The notes: a model not told the origin generated them from the sequence alone. Shown: positions 18,637 to 28,635, counted from the stretch's first letter. The stretch is 64,000 bases of DNA from Flavobacteriales bacterium (GCA_947496375.1 CANMCY010000007.1:53606-117605); one strand, 5' to 3'. Made by a program: numbers and translations.

Positions 18637-21345
18637 TTACAGGGTACGTTTTACCTGTTCTTCAATGTATACCTCGAGATAATCGCCTACCTCAATATCG
18701 TTGAAACGCTCTATCTGCAAACCGCATTCAAAGCCGCGCAGTACCTCTTTCACATCGTCCTTAAAGCGTTTCAGTGATGCGAGTTCGCCGGTATGAATCA
18801 CCACACCATCGCGGATAACGCGTATTTTGTTCTTGCGTTCCACTTTGCCGTCGGTAACCATACAACCGGCCACGCTGCCCACTTTGCTGATTTTGAATAC
18901 TTCGCGCACTTCCACATTACCCACAATTTTCTCAACCACTTCGGGGCTAAGCATGCCTTCCATGGCGCTTTTCACCTCTTCTATGGCTTGATAAATTACG
19001 GAGTAGTGGCGTATATCGATTTCTTCCTGTTCAGCCAGTTGACGCGCCTTGGCGCTCGGCCTCACCTGGAAACCAACAATAATGGCATCAGAAGCAGAAG
19101 CCAGCAGTACGTCGCTTTCTGAAATCTGACCTACACCGCTGTGAATAACAGAAACCATTACCTCTTCGGTGCTGAGTTTCAGCAGGGCGTCGGAAAGGGC
19201 CTCTACGGATCCATCCACATCACCTTTAACGATGATTTTCAGTTCCTTAAAGTTGCCAATTGCCAAACGGCGTCCGATTTCATCCAGGGTAATGTGGCGC
19301 TTGGTTCGTATACCTTGCTCACGAACAAGCTGCATGCGCTTGGTGGCAAGTTCTTTGGCTTCACTCTCTTCGGCCATCACCACCCAAACGTCACCTGCAG
19401 TTGGGTTTTCGCTGAAGCCCAGCATTTTCACAGGAGTGCTTGGCGGGGCAAAATCTATTTTATTTCCGCGTTCGTTGAACAAGGCGCGTACTTTGGCATA
19501 GTGGGGGCCTGCAACCATGTTGTCACCCACACGCAGCGTGCCTGTTTGCACCAGCATACTGCATACAATACCGCGGCCTTTTTCCATGGTGGCTTCAATC
19601 ACCGTGCCTTTGGCTTTGCGTTTAGGGTTGGCCTTGAGCTCCATGATTTCTGCTTCCAGCAGTACTTTTTCCAGTAGTTTATCAACGTTCAGGCCTTTTT
19701 TAGCGGAAATTTCCTGGCACTGGAATTTGCCACCCCAGTCTTCTACCAGAATATTCATGCCGGCCAGCTGTTCGCGGATTTTATCGGCATTAGCACCTTC
19801 CTTATCAATTTTATTGAATGCAAAAACCATAGGAACGCCTGCTGCCTGTGCGTGTGCAATGGCTTCTTTGGTCTGTGGCATCACGCTGTCGTCTGCCGCA
19901 ATTACAATAATGGCGATATCGGTAACTTTGGCACCGCGGGCACGCATGGCGGTAAATGCTTCGTGACCGGGTGTATCCAGAAAGGTGATTTTGCGGTTGT
20001 CGGCCAGGGTAACTTCATAAGCCCCTATATGTTGTGTAATACCACCCGCCTCACCGGCAATTACATTGGCTTTACGCACATAATCCAGCAATGAAGTTTT
20101 ACCATGATCTACGTGACCCATTACCGTAACAATGGGCGGACGGTGTTTCAGATCTTCCGGAGCATCATTTTCATCCTCTTCTACCTCCAGCTGTGCTTCT
20201 GCATCTACAAATTCCACTTCAAAACCAAAATCACCGGCCACCAGCTGAATGGTTTCAGCGTCAAGTCGCTGGTTGATACTCACCATCATACCCAGAGAGA
20301 AACATGCCGATATTACCTTGGTTACTGCCATGTTCATCAGACTCGCAAGGTCATTGGCAGTGAGGAATTCCGTTACCTTAATGATTTTACTTTCTTTCTC
20401 AAGACGATCTCTTTCCTCCATGCGTTCAAAGGCACGGGCTTCTTTGCGCTGGGTTTTGAGTTTTTGTTTTAGGCCGCGAGTCTGACCTGCACCACCCATT
20501 TTGCCCATGGTGGTTTTTACCTTGCTGCGGACATCTTTTTGGGATATTTCAGCTTTAGGGTCGGTGCTCTTTTCCTTTTCTTTGGCAATGCGCTCCTCTT
20601 CCTTAATTTTATCCTGAACGGCTACTTTTTCGCCGCCCACTTTTTTGCGTTTGCGCTTGCGTTTTTCCCTTAGATCGTCCCGGGCTTCGTCTGCCAGATT
20701 CTTTACCCCGCTGGGTGAATCTTTGGGAAGATCGATCTTACCGAGCACTTTGGGTCCGGACAGTTTTTCAAATTTGGTTTCTACCTTTTCTACCTCTTCT
20801 TCAGTTTCTTCTGCGATTACCTCAGGAGCCGCCGTCACTTCAGGTTCAGGAAGTTTTTCCGGTTCAACCACAGGGGGTGTTTCTGCCTTTTTATCAACCT
20901 TTTTTTCGATAGTTTTTTCTTCGTTCTTGGCAGTTTTACCCTTTTTGGGAGCAATATCGATTTTGCCTAATATTTTCGGGCCGCTCAATTCCTCTTTTCG
21001 GGCTTCAATTTTTTCGGTTTCTTCAACCGGGGCAGCGGTAACGACTTCCTGCTTTGCAGGCGGAGGGGTAACGGGTTCTGGTTCTTCCGGCCTGGCTACG
21101 GGTGCTTTTGCGACAGGAGGGGGAGGCGTAGGTTTTGCGTCCCTGTTTGATTTGAGTTTGTTGGCCTCTTCACGGGCACTTTTGTCCGCGGCAAATTCCT
21201 GCACCAGTACCTGGTACATTTCCTCGGTTATTTTGGTAGTAAGTTTTGCTTCTACACTAAAACCCTTTCCTTTCAGGGTTTCAGCCAGAATCTGATAACT
21301 GCGATTAAGCTCGCTGGCAACTTTTGCTAAACGGTATTCCGCCAT
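18637..21345 (-). CDS. infB: translation initiation factor IF-2
   Basis: A 902-residue GTPase that places initiator tRNA on the 30S subunit. The N-terminal IF2-N helix domain (1-60) is followed by a long Pro/Lys/Glu-rich linker (70-300) typical of Bacteroidota. The linker carries two copies of an LSGPK(I/V)LGKID motif (about residues 119-129 and 190-200). The G domain starts near residue 408: G1 [12 protein letters not shown]3 DTPGHEAF, G4 FNKID. Domains II-IV complete the protein. It is 194 nt downstream of nusA; I see nothing recognisable in that gap. Confidence 0.97.
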   Translation of the reverse strand: MAEYRLAKVASELNRSYQILAETLKGKGFSVEAKLTTKITEEMYQVLVQEFAADKSAREEANKLKSNRDAKPTPPPPVAKAPVARPEEPEPVTPPPAKQEVVTAAPVEETEKIEARKEELSGPKILGKIDIAPKKGKTAKNEEKTIEKKVDKKAETPPVVEPEKLPEPEVTAAPEVIAEETEEEVEKVETKFEKLSGPKVLGKIDLPKDSPSGVKNLADEARDDLREKRKRKRKKVGGEKVAVQDKIKEEERIAKEKEKSTDPKAEISQKDVRSKVKTTMGKMGGAGQTRGLKQKLKTQRKEARAFERMEERDRLEKESKIIKVTEFLTANDLASLMNMAVTKVISACFSLGMMVSINQRLDAETIQLVAGDFGFEVEFVDAEAQLEVEEDENDAPEDLKHRPPIVTVMGHVDHGKTSLLDYVRKANVIAGEAGGITQHIGAYEVTLADNRKITFLDTPGHEAFTAMRARGAKVTDIAIIVIAADDSVMPQTKEAIAHAQAAGVPMVFAFNKIDKEGANADKIREQLAGMNILVEDWGGKFQCQEISAKKGLNVDKLLEKVLLEAEIMELKANPKRKAKGTVIEATMEKGRGIVCSMLVQTGTLRVGDNMVAGPHYAKVRALFNERGNKIDFAPPSTPVKMLGFSENPTAGDVWVVMAEESEAKELATKRMQLVREQGIRTKRHITLDEIGRRLAIGNFKELKIIVKGDVDGSVEALSDALLKLSTEEVMVSVIHSGVGQISESDVLLASASDAIIVGFQVRPSAKARQLAEQEEIDIRHYSVIYQAIEEVKSAMEGMLSPEVVEKIVGNVEVREVFKISKVGSVAGCMVTDGKVERKNKIRVIRDGVVIHTGELASLKRFKDDVKEVLRGFECGLQIERFNDIEVGDYLEVYIEEQVKRTL

Positions 21346-21539
21346 GTTTGGTTTTCAAATTTACGTTTTATCCTCTGCAATGCCAATTCGGAATATCCGG
21401 GTTTGGTTCCGACGGCATGCGGGCCGGCGGAACTAAACCTGTTTATTCGCTATGTCGGCGGCTATATGCGGCATTGCTTTGCATATTTCCACCGCTGTGG
21501 CGACGATATTTTTCATGGAATGAAAAGCATCCTCACCTG

Positions 21540-22805
21540 TCAGTCTTCAAATTCAGCTCTCAGAATGTCTTTCACCTGCTGAATGGTTTCTTCTTCCAGT
21601 TCAGTGCGGCGAACGAGATCCTCGCTGCTGGCTCTCAGCACCGAGCGTGCAGAGTCCAATCCAATTTTCTTGAATTCATCGATAATCCATGAGTCGATTT
21701 CATCCAGGAATTCATCCAGTTCCACATCATCCTCATCCTGTGTTTCAACATTTACGCGATACACTTCAATCTGGTATCCGGATAATTTACCTGCCAGCTT
21801 GATGTTGTGACCACCCTTGCCTATGGCCAGTGAAACCTGATCAGCATCAAGGAATACATCGGCTTTCTTGTGGGCATCATCCAGTTCCATGCGGGTGATT
21901 TTAGCCGGTTGTAGCGCACGCTGAATGAACAGGGAAAGGTTGGTGGTGTAGTTTATCACGTCGATATTTTCATTGCGCAGTTCGCGAACAATGCCGTGAA
22001 TACGGGCACCTTTCACACCTACGCATGCACCTACGGGATCGATGCGGTCATCATAGCTTTCTACCGCCACTTTCGCACGCTCACCGGGTTCTCTTACAAT
22101 CTTTTTGATGGTGATTAATCCATCCAGGATTTCGGGAACCTCCAATTCGAATAAACGTTCCAGGAATTCAGGGCTTGTGCGGGAAAGAATGATACGGGGA
22201 GCGCCCTTGTCCATATTCACTTCGTGGATTACGGCACGCAGGGTGTCACCTTTTTTGTACATGTCGCGGGGGATCATGTGTTCTTTGGGAAGAACCAGTT
22301 CATTTCCCTCATCGTCCAGCACCATGATTTCGCGTTTCCATACGTTGTATACCTCACCGCTCAGGATTTCACCGCGTTTGTCTTTGTATTTGCGGAACAG
22401 TTCGTCTTTTTCAAGTTCAATAATTCTGCTCATCAGGGTTTGACGGGCATTAAGTATACTGCGGCGACCGAAGTCGTCCAGAAATACCTGCTGAATGCAA
22501 TCTTCGCCTACGGCGTAATCAGGTTCCAGCTGTTGTGCCTCGCTTACGCTGATTTGCAGGTTGGGATCTTCCACTTCACCTTCTTCCACAATCAGTCGCA
22601 GGTGATACATTTCAATGTCACCGGTTTCGATGTTGATGATGATGTCAAAATTGGCTTCGGGACCGTATTTTTTGCGCAGAATGCTGCGGAATACGTCTTC
22701 CAGTACACGCATCATGGTGGCCCTGTCGATGTTCTTAAATTCTTTGAATTCAGAGAAACTGTCGATCAGACTCATGCCCAGCTCTTTGGTTTTGGCTTTG
22801 CTCAT
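21540..22805 (-). CDS. nusA: transcription termination/antitermination factor NusA
   Basis: A 421-residue NusA. The N-terminal RNA-polymerase-binding domain (about 1-130) is followed by an S1 domain (GEILSGEVYNVWKREIMV), a KH1 domain (GVKGARIHGIVRELRNE) and a KH2 domain (LAIGKGGHNIKLAGK). The C-terminal acidic repeats of proteobacterial NusA are reduced to a short tail. It starts 1 nt after rimP, so the two are co-transcribed. NusA promotes pausing and hairpin termination, which makes the leader hairpin of its own operon notable. Confidence 0.96.
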   Translation of the reverse strand: MSKAKTKELGMSLIDSFSEFKEFKNIDRATMMRVLEDVFRSILRKKYGPEANFDIIINIETGDIEMYHLRLIVEEGEVEDPNLQISVSEAQQLEPDYAVGEDCIQQVFLDDFGRRSILNARQTLMSRIIELEKDELFRKYKDKRGEILSGEVYNVWKREIMVLDDEGNELVLPKEHMIPRDMYKKGDTLRAVIHEVNMDKGAPRIILSRTSPEFLERLFELEVPEILDGLITIKKIVREPGERAKVAVESYDDRIDPVGACVGVKGARIHGIVRELRNENIDVINYTTNLSLFIQRALQPAKITRMELDDAHKKADVFLDADQVSLAIGKGGHNIKLAGKLSGYQIEVYRVNVETQDEDDVELDEFLDEIDSWIIDEFKKIGLDSARSVLRASSEDLVRRTELEEETIQQVKDILRAEFED

Positions 22806-22806
22806 A

Positions 22807-23271
22807 TCAGTTGAAAGTTATTTTTATTGTTGCACTTTTTATGTTATTCCAGTCCAGTTCCAGGGGCCTGGATTCTGTTTTTTTACCCTTGAGGGTTATT
22901 AGCTCTTCCAAATGGAGTTGATTGCCATCAACGGCAATCAGTTTGGCATCCATTTTAATGTCTTCTGTGGTTTCAATTTCCAGGGTTCTTCCGCAATGTT
23001 TGGGCAGTTGTCTGATGTCAGACAAGGGCTTGTCTGCCCCGGGGGTAGAGATTTCGAAGGTGAACTTGCGGTCGCCGAATTCTCCCTCATCAATTTTTTG
23101 CGAGATGTGGCGAGTGAAAGCGGAAAGACGGTTCATGGTAACGGGTTCCTGACCATCTATGTAAAAACGGTAGAAACCGGCAGGGCTGCCGCTGTGGGCA
23201 ACCAAAAACAGATCGAAAGCAATGGCTTCCTGCTCCACGAGTGTTTTGAGTTTGGTTTCCAAATTTGCCAT
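22807..23271 (-). CDS. rimP: ribosome maturation factor RimP
   Basis: A 154-residue RimP, needed for 30S maturation. Family features are the N-terminal alpha/beta domain and the phrase EISTPGADKPLSDIRQLPKH (near residues 78-97). I chose ATG at 23271 (MANLE) rather than a TTG two codons upstream. The gene heads the classic rimP-nusA-infB operon and is preceded by a promoter and a terminator-like hairpin in its leader. Confidence 0.94.
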   Translation of the reverse strand: MANLETKLKTLVEQEAIAFDLFLVAHSGSPAGFYRFYIDGQEPVTMNRLSAFTRHISQKIDEGEFGDRKFTFEISTPGADKPLSDIRQLPKHCGRTLEIETTEDIKMDAKLIAVDGNQLHLEELITLKGKKTESRPLELDWNNIKSATIKITFN

Positions 23272-23277
23272 AGTCAA

Positions 23278-23310
23278 TAAAAAAGGGGACTGCTTTTGGC
23301 TTGTCCCCTT
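23278..23310 (-). terminator. terminator or leader attenuator before rimP
   Basis: On the minus strand AAGGGGAC (23310-23303) pairs with GTCCCCTT (23290-23283) across a 12-nt loop, followed by a run of T. It ends 6 nt before the rimP ATG. It may terminate the cyclophilin operon, but it also lies inside the leader made by the promoter at 23337-23367. Confidence 0.75.
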
Positions 23311-23336
23311 CCGTTATTTTTTTTAGGAAAGTGATG

Positions 23337-23367
23337 CAAATATACGTTAAAATTTTGAATTATGCAA
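23337..23367 (-). promoter_or_regulatory. promoter of the rimP-nusA-infB operon
   Basis: On the minus strand TTG (23367-23365), a 20-nt spacer and TATATTTG (23344-23337) form an exact promoter. It lies just beyond the cyclophilin stop codon. Transcription would start near 23332 and run through the hairpin at 23310-23283. Confidence 0.7.
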
Positions 23368-23371
23368 GTTT

Positions 23372-24259
23372 TCAGGGTAAAATCCGCATGGATTTGATGC
23401 GAATATCTTTGGCCGGTCTGTCGCCATTACCTGTTTCGGCATTTTGCAGTGCATTCAGCACATCATACCCTTTGATTACAAAGCCAAACACGGTGTAATC
23501 GCCATCCAGAAAAGGGGATCCGCCCCAGGTTGCATAAATTTGTTTGACGCGCACCGGCATTTTCTGGTAAAGTGAATCAACCATCGGTCCAACTTTTTTA
23601 TCCAGTTCGCTCTGAAGGTCTTGTAATGCAGCGCCATCCTGTCTTTGGGTGGCTACCTGATAGCGCATTTGATAGGAAATGTTTTCAGGGTCCTGCATGA
23701 ATTTCATAAAAGCTTTTTGGCGCAATACATCTTTCATTTCTGCCGTGTTGACCGCTTTTCCGCTCACGATGTAAAACTGGCTGCCTGAGCTTTTTCTTTC
23801 GGGGTTAACCTCGTCGCCCTGTCTGGCTGCCGCCAGCGCACCTCTGAAATGGTAGAGGGTGTCAGAGATTTCGGCGTCCAATGTATAACCCGGACCTCCC
23901 TGACCCAGCATTTCGCCGGGTGCGGCCTTTTTGGAGTCCGGATCGCCCCCCTGCACCATGAATTCCTTGATAATGCGGTGAAACAGCGTTCCTTCGTAAT
24001 AACCGCTCCGTACCAGTTTCAAAAAGTTGTCACGGTGTCCGGGAGTGGCATCAAACAATGCCAGCTCCAGGTTGCCCAGGTCAGTAATCATTTCCACGCG
24101 GGTGAATTTTGCCATGCCTGCAGTATCGGGGGCCAGCGGCCGATAGTTTTCCGTAAGGGCTTTTCGGGTGCTGTCAACCTGATCTGTTGCACTTCCTTTG
24201 GGCTGACATGCCATGAGCGTAATCAGCAGACAAGTTGTAACGGCGTTGTATAGTTTCAT
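23372..24259 (-). CDS. cyclophilin-type peptidyl-prolyl isomerase lipoprotein
   Basis: A 295-residue protein with a lipoprotein signal (LMAC, C18), so it works in the periplasm on protein folding. The cyclophilin core is clear: TLFHRIIKEFMVQGGDP (about 95-111), QGGPGYTLDAEI and GSQFYIVSGK. A helical insert (about 170-235, rich in Gln and Met) interrupts the domain before the last strand DGDYTVFGFVIKGYDVL. The same architecture is common in Bacteroidota. It overlaps the preceding gene by 4 nt. Confidence 0.92.
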   Translation of the reverse strand: MKLYNAVTTCLLITLMACQPKGSATDQVDSTRKALTENYRPLAPDTAGMAKFTRVEMITDLGNLELALFDATPGHRDNFLKLVRSGYYEGTLFHRIIKEFMVQGGDPDSKKAAPGEMLGQGGPGYTLDAEISDTLYHFRGALAAARQGDEVNPERKSSGSQFYIVSGKAVNTAEMKDVLRQKAFMKFMQDPENISYQMRYQVATQRQDGAALQDLQSELDKKVGPMVDSLYQKMPVRVKQIYATWGGSPFLDGDYTVFGFVIKGYDVLNALQNAETGNGDRPAKDIRIKSMRILP

Positions 24260-24630
24260 AGGTTAAAGTTGATGATTTCTTCCTTTTCGAAATATTCTAT
24301 GATGTGTTGTCTGAGAATATTTTCCTGCTCAAACAGGGTGAGGTTGGGCAGTGGTTTCAGGTTTTCCCAAACCGGCCATCCTTTCCTGTCAATGCCATTC
24401 ATTTGGTAATAACCGGAATAGCTGAATAGTTTGCAGTTTGCCATGTGCATCAGGTAGGTTTTTTCTTCCTTGGTAAAATTTTTTTCAGGCAATTCTCCCA
24501 GTTCTCTGATGCCTATAAGAAACAGGATTGCATTCAGATCGGGTTTTTTATCAAATTTTTTTTCAAAAAAATCCATTACCTGAGACCATTTCAGCCGGAT
24601 TTCTTCGTTTAAAGACAGGGAGCTTTCCAC
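24256..24630 (-). CDS. conserved hypothetical protein, first gene of the cyclophilin operon
   Basis: A 124-residue soluble, helix-rich protein that I cannot name. It has no signal peptide or membrane segment. Segments such as LIGIRELGELPEKNFTKEEK and YYQMNGIDRKGWPVWENLK suggest a defined fold. It starts with GTG at 24630, and a -7-like GAAATTTG ends 4 nt before it, so the transcript would be leaderless. It overlaps the cyclophilin gene by 4 nt. Confidence 0.7.
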   Translation of the reverse strand: MESSLSLNEEIRLKWSQVMDFFEKKFDKKPDLNAILFLIGIRELGELPEKNFTKEEKTYLMHMANCKLFSYSGYYQMNGIDRKGWPVWENLKPLPNLTLFEQENILRQHIIEYFEKEEIINFNL

Positions 24631-24692
24631 AGGGCAAATTTCGGTTATTTTTCTCCTATACCACCATTATTTCGATATGCTTTACAAATTCG

Positions 24693-24700
24693 TATTTTTG
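24693..24700 (+). promoter_or_regulatory. -7 box of the GH3-like gene
   Basis: TATTTTTG matches TAnnTTTG exactly and ends 8 nt before the ATG at 24709. The same octamer stands at the same distance before gltX. Confidence 0.6.
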
Positions 24701-24708
24701 TCGCTGCT

Positions 24709-26259
24709 ATGAACGGACGTGATTTCTTATCGCAATTGATGATACGGGGCAGAAGAATTACAGATATCTTCAATTTTACGCGCTCAAAAGCGATAAAGTG
24801 GCAAGAAACTACCCTGAAAAAGATGCTATACACGGCCAGAAATACCGAATATGGCCAAAAGTATGGATTTGATGATATCCTGATTTCCAAAAACCCTGTA
24901 GAGGAATACCGCAAACGTGTGCCGCTGGTAACCTATAGCCAGATGCATGAATTTTGGCTAAGGCAATATAATGGTGAAGCGGATATTACATGGCCCGGCA
25001 GATGCACCCATTTTGCCCTGAGCTCGGGAACCACAGAAGGGGCCAGTAAATACATTCCGGTCAACCATGATCAGTTAAAAGCCATGATCAGGGCCTCGCG
25101 CAGACAGTTACTTGCCATGGCACTGACGGATATTCCCAAAGATTTCCTGACCAAAGATTACCTGATGCTGGGCGGTTGTACCGATCTAAATTATAATGGC
25201 ATCAGCTACAGCGGCGATTTGAGCGGTATTACCACGGCCAATATTCCCAACTGGTTTGAGCGCTTCAGCCGACCGGGTCCGGAAATTACTGCTATCAAAG
25301 ACTGGGAGGAAAAAGTAAACCGAATTGTAGAGGAGGCACCCCAGTGGGATATAGTAATGCTGGCAGGAGCGCCTTCGTGGATGCGTTTACTGATAGAGCG
25401 TATTATCAAACGCTACCAAGTGAATAATATTCATGAAATATGGCCCAACCTGAGCATTTATTGCTGGGGTGCCGTAGCGCTGGCTCCCTATCGTCAGTCG
25501 TTGGATTCCATGATGGGAAGGCCGATAATTTACATGGAGTCCTACCTGGCAAGCGAAGCGTATGTAGCCAACCAGACCAAGCCCGATGCAGGCGGCATGC
25601 GACTTGTGTTTCGGAATAATACCTATTTTGAATTTGTGGCCTTTAATGAAGAAAATTTTGACGCCGACAGCAACCTAAAGCCGACAGCAACTGCCATAGG
25701 CCTTGAGGATGTAGTAGCTGATATGGATTATGCCATTATTTTGACCACCCCGGCGGGTGCATGGCGCTACATGATTGGAGATACCATCCGATTTACCAAT
25801 CCTGATATCTGTGAAATTAAAATTACCGGAAGAACCAAGCAGTTCCTTAGTATTACCGGAGAGCACCTAAGCGTTGATAACATGATGGATGGTCTCCGAA
25901 GAACCGCTGACGATTTTCAGACGGATTTTACAGAATTTACCGTCAAAGGGGTTAAAGAGGGCAGTAACTTTGTCCATCACTGGTATATCTCCAATCAGAA
26001 TACAACGCTGGATACCGAGGCAATAAAGGGTAAACTTGATCAACATCTCCGCGAGCTGAATGACGATTACCATACGGAACGGAACCATGTTCTGACCGGC
26101 ATGTATCTGCACCTGTTACCGGAGGAAGTATTTCTTACTTTTTTGGAGAAACACCTCAAATTGGGTGGGCAAAGTAAGTTCCCGCGGGTGTTATCAGACA
26201 ATCTCTATCCACTGTGGGTTGAACATGTAAAGTCTTACGTAAATCAGCCGTCAACATGA
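24709..26259 (+). CDS. GH3-family acyl-adenylating protein (auxin-responsive GH3-like)
   Basis: A 516-residue member of the GH3 family (named after the plant auxin-responsive gene, not glycoside hydrolase 3), a branch of the ANL superfamily that adenylates a carboxylic acid and couples it to an amine. The ATP phosphate loop is FALSSGTTEGASKYIPV (about 103-119), and the later motif YMESYLASEAYV plus the adenylate segment YMIGDTIRF are family-like. It is cytoplasmic. Substrates of bacterial GH3 proteins are mostly unknown. The murQ start overlaps its stop. Confidence 0.85.
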   Translation: MNGRDFLSQLMIRGRRITDIFNFTRSKAIKWQETTLKKMLYTARNTEYGQKYGFDDILISKNPVEEYRKRVPLVTYSQMHEFWLRQYNGEADITWPGRCTHFALSSGTTEGASKYIPVNHDQLKAMIRASRRQLLAMALTDIPKDFLTKDYLMLGGCTDLNYNGISYSGDLSGITTANIPNWFERFSRPGPEITAIKDWEEKVNRIVEEAPQWDIVMLAGAPSWMRLLIERIIKRYQVNNIHEIWPNLSIYCWGAVALAPYRQSLDSMMGRPIIYMESYLASEAYVANQTKPDAGGMRLVFRNNTYFEFVAFNEENFDADSNLKPTATAIGLEDVVADMDYAIILTTPAGAWRYMIGDTIRFTNPDICEIKITGRTKQFLSITGEHLSVDNMMDGLRRTADDFQTDFTEFTVKGVKEGSNFVHHWYISNQNTTLDTEAIKGKLDQHLRELNDDYHTERNHVLTGMYLHLLPEEVFLTFLEKHLKLGGQSKFPRVLSDNLYPLWVEHVKSYVNQPST

Positions 26260-27059
26260 ATATAACTGAGCAGGATTCAAATCATCAGAACCTGCATTCC
26301 CTTTCCTTCGCAGAATTGGTCAGGGGCATTAATACGGAGGATATGGGTGTGGCATTGTCTGTTCAGGAAAAGCTGCATCAGATAGAAGCCCTCTGCGAAC
26401 TTGTATATCAGCGAATGAGCCGGGGTGGCAGGTTGTTTTATATGGGGGCCGGTACCAGTGGCCGATTGGGCATTGTAGATGCGAGTGAGTGCCCACCTAC
26501 CTATGGTGTGGAACAAGGCCTTGTAATTGGCATCATTGCCGGTGGAGATTCTGCCATAAGAAAAGCGGTTGAATTTGCTGAAGACGATACCCTTCAAGGT
26601 TTTCTGGATCTGGAAGCGTATTCGGTCAATGAGAACGATGTGGTGGTAGGTATTTCCGCAAGCGGTCGCACACCCTACGTGCTGGGTGCCCTGAATGCAT
26701 GTCGCGAAAAAGGTATTGCTACCGGTTGTATCGTTTGTAATCCGGGTTCTGTCATTGCCGCGGCCAGCAATGCGCCTGTGGAGGTTGTGACCGGACCTGA
26801 GTTTGTTACCGGAAGCACCCGCATGAAAGCAGGCACTGCTACGAAGATGGTATTGAACATGATTACTACTTCCGTTATGATACGACTGGGTCGCGTGGTG
26901 GGTAACAAAATGGTGGACATGCAATTGAGCAACGATAAGCTCATTGAGCGCGGAACCCGAATGGTGATGCAGTCCACGGGACTTTCCGAAGCCGCGTCAC
27001 GAGATTTGCTGCTCAAATATGGCAGCGTGCGTAAAGCCGTGGAAGCTGCCACCGCCTGA
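26256..27059 (+). CDS. murQ: N-acetylmuramic acid 6-phosphate etherase
   Basis: A 267-residue SIS-domain enzyme that splits MurNAc-6-phosphate into GlcNAc-6-phosphate and lactate in cell-wall recycling. Signatures are YMGAGTSGRLGIVDASECPP (about 63-82), GISASGRTPYVLG and GSTRMKAGTATKMVLN. The protein is about 30 residues shorter at the C-terminus than the usual 295-305. It overlaps the GH3-like gene by 4 nt, so the two share a transcript. No MurNAc transporter or kinase is adjacent. Confidence 0.94.
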   Translation: MNITEQDSNHQNLHSLSFAELVRGINTEDMGVALSVQEKLHQIEALCELVYQRMSRGGRLFYMGAGTSGRLGIVDASECPPTYGVEQGLVIGIIAGGDSAIRKAVEFAEDDTLQGFLDLEAYSVNENDVVVGISASGRTPYVLGALNACREKGIATGCIVCNPGSVIAAASNAPVEVVTGPEFVTGSTRMKAGTATKMVLNMITTSVMIRLGRVVGNKMVDMQLSNDKLIERGTRMVMQSTGLSEAASRDLLLKYGSVRKAVEAATA

Positions 27060-27060
27060 T

Positions 27061-27094
27061 TTTGGGCAAATCCGGGCGGAATTCGTTATTTTTG
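27061..27094 (+). promoter_or_regulatory. promoter of gltX
   Basis: TTTG at 27061-27064, a 22-nt spacer and TATTTTTG at 27087-27094. It begins right after the murQ stop and ends 8 nt before the gltX ATG. Confidence 0.6.
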
Positions 27095-27102
27095 TACCCT
27101 AT

Positions 27103-28635
27103 ATGTCCCGTCCCGTAAGAGTTCGTTTCGCTCCCAGTCCTACCGGTCCGCTCCACATTGGTGGTGTGCGCACGGCATTGTACAATTACCTTTTTGCCCG
27201 AAAACACAAAGGTACCATGATTCTGAGAATAGAAGACACAGACCAGAACAGGTTTGTGCCAGGTGCAGAATCCTACATCATTGAAGCATTGAAGTGGGTG
27301 GGAATTGAAATTGACGAAGGTCCTGAAAATGGCGGACCGCATGCGCCATACAGGCAAAGTGAGCGTAAGGGTATGTATGCGCAGTACGCATACGATCTGG
27401 TGGAACGTGGTTATGCATACTACGCATTCGATACGGAGGAAGATCTTGAGCAAATGCGCAAGCGTTTGGAAGCCAGTCAGATGCAACCTGCATACGATGG
27501 TACCAGCCGCATGAGCATGAAAAATTCCTTAACGCTGCCCGCCGATGATGTGAAAGCGAGATTAGAAAGCGGTGCGCCCTATGTCATTCGAATTAAACTC
27601 CCCAGGAAAGAAGAGATTCGTTTCCATGACAGCATACGCGGGTGGGTAACAGTGAACAGCGCGCAGCTGGATGATAAAGTGCTGCTGAAAAGCGATGGAA
27701 TGCCCACCTATCATCTGGCCAACGTAGTAGATGATTATCTGATGGGCATCAGCCATGTAATTCGCGGAGAGGAATGGTTACCCAGTGCACCACTGCATGT
27801 GATGCTGTATCGGTACCTCGGCTGGGAAGAAGTCATGCCTGTATTTGCACATTTGCCTTTGCTGTTAAAACCCGAAGGAAATGGCAAGCTTAGCAAGCGT
27901 GACGGTGACCGACTCGGTTTTCCTGTTTTTCCGCTTCAGTGGACCGATCCCAAAACGGGTGAAGTAAGCAGCGGCTACAGAGAAAGTGGATATTTCCCGG
28001 AAGCAGTGGCCAATATGCTGGCATTGCTGGGCTGGCACCCAAGCGATAACCGTGAACTATTTTCCATGGATGAACTGATTGAGGCCTTCAGTCTTGAAAA
28101 AGTGAGCAAGAGCGGGGCTAAATTTGATGTTCAGAAAGCTTTTTGGTTCAATCAACAGTATTTACAGCAAAAAACCGCTGCGGAGGTGGTTGCTGTCATT
28201 AGGCCTTTGGTAAACGAAGCCCAATATGACGTAAGTGATGAATATCTTGAACAGGTGGTGGGATTGATGAGGGAAAAAGTGCAGTTTGCCAATGATATTA
28301 TTCGTGAGGGAACCTACTTTTTTGTTGCCCCTGATTCTTATGATTCTGACGTAATTGCCAAAAAATGGAAACCCGAAACCACCGGGCACATAGACGGTAT
28401 CAGGCAGAAGTTTGCCGGTCTCAACCCTCAGTCTGCGGCAATGGACTTTGAAAATGCTTTCAAAGCTTGTTGCGAAGAATCCGGTGTAAAGTCAGGAGAG
28501 CTTTTACAGCCCCTCAGACTTGCTGTGAGCGGAAAAGGTGCAGGTGCACCCATTTGGGAAATGATGGCTTTAATAGGCCGGGATTTCATCACAGCACGAT
28601 TGGAAAATGCTGTTAAAAAAATTTCATTTTCATAA
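27103..28635 (+). CDS. gltX: glutamyl-tRNA synthetase
   Basis: A 510-residue class I aminoacyl-tRNA synthetase. The HIGH motif is in APSPTGPLHIGG (residues 8-19) and the KMSKS-type motif is KLSKRDGDR. I chose ATG at 27103 (MSRPVRVRFAPSP), because an in-frame ATG 84 nt upstream lies inside murQ and ahead of the promoter. Length is normal for the discriminating type of Bacteroidota. GatCAB partners are not in the window. Confidence 0.96.
   Translation: MSRPVRVRFAPSPTGPLHIGGVRTALYNYLFARKHKGTMILRIEDTDQNRFVPGAESYIIEALKWVGIEIDEGPENGGPHAPYRQSERKGMYAQYAYDLVERGYAYYAFDTEEDLEQMRKRLEASQMQPAYDGTSRMSMKNSLTLPADDVKARLESGAPYVIRIKLPRKEEIRFHDSIRGWVTVNSAQLDDKVLLKSDGMPTYHLANVVDDYLMGISHVIRGEEWLPSAPLHVMLYRYLGWEEVMPVFAHLPLLLKPEGNGKLSKRDGDRLGFPVFPLQWTDPKTGEVSSGYRESGYFPEAVANMLALLGWHPSDNRELFSMDELIEAFSLEKVSKSGAKFDVQKAFWFNQQYLQQKTAAEVVAVIRPLVNEAQYDVSDEYLEQVVGLMREKVQFANDIIREGTYFFVAPDSYDSDVIAKKWKPETTGHIDGIRQKFAGLNPQSAAMDFENAFKACCEESGVKSGELLQPLRLAVSGKGAGAPIWEMMALIGRDFITARLENAVKKISFS

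Noticed and set aside
19141..19677. Long plus-strand frame opposite infB
   Set aside because: It is the complement of IF-2's GTPase region; the IF-2 reading has all G motifs and the antisense reading has no family features. The same applies to frames opposite infB at 20645-21295 and nusA at 22224-22814.
27019..27102. N-terminal extension of gltX
   Set aside because: It lies inside murQ and includes the gltX promoter; the enzyme family starts at MSRPVRVRFAPSP.
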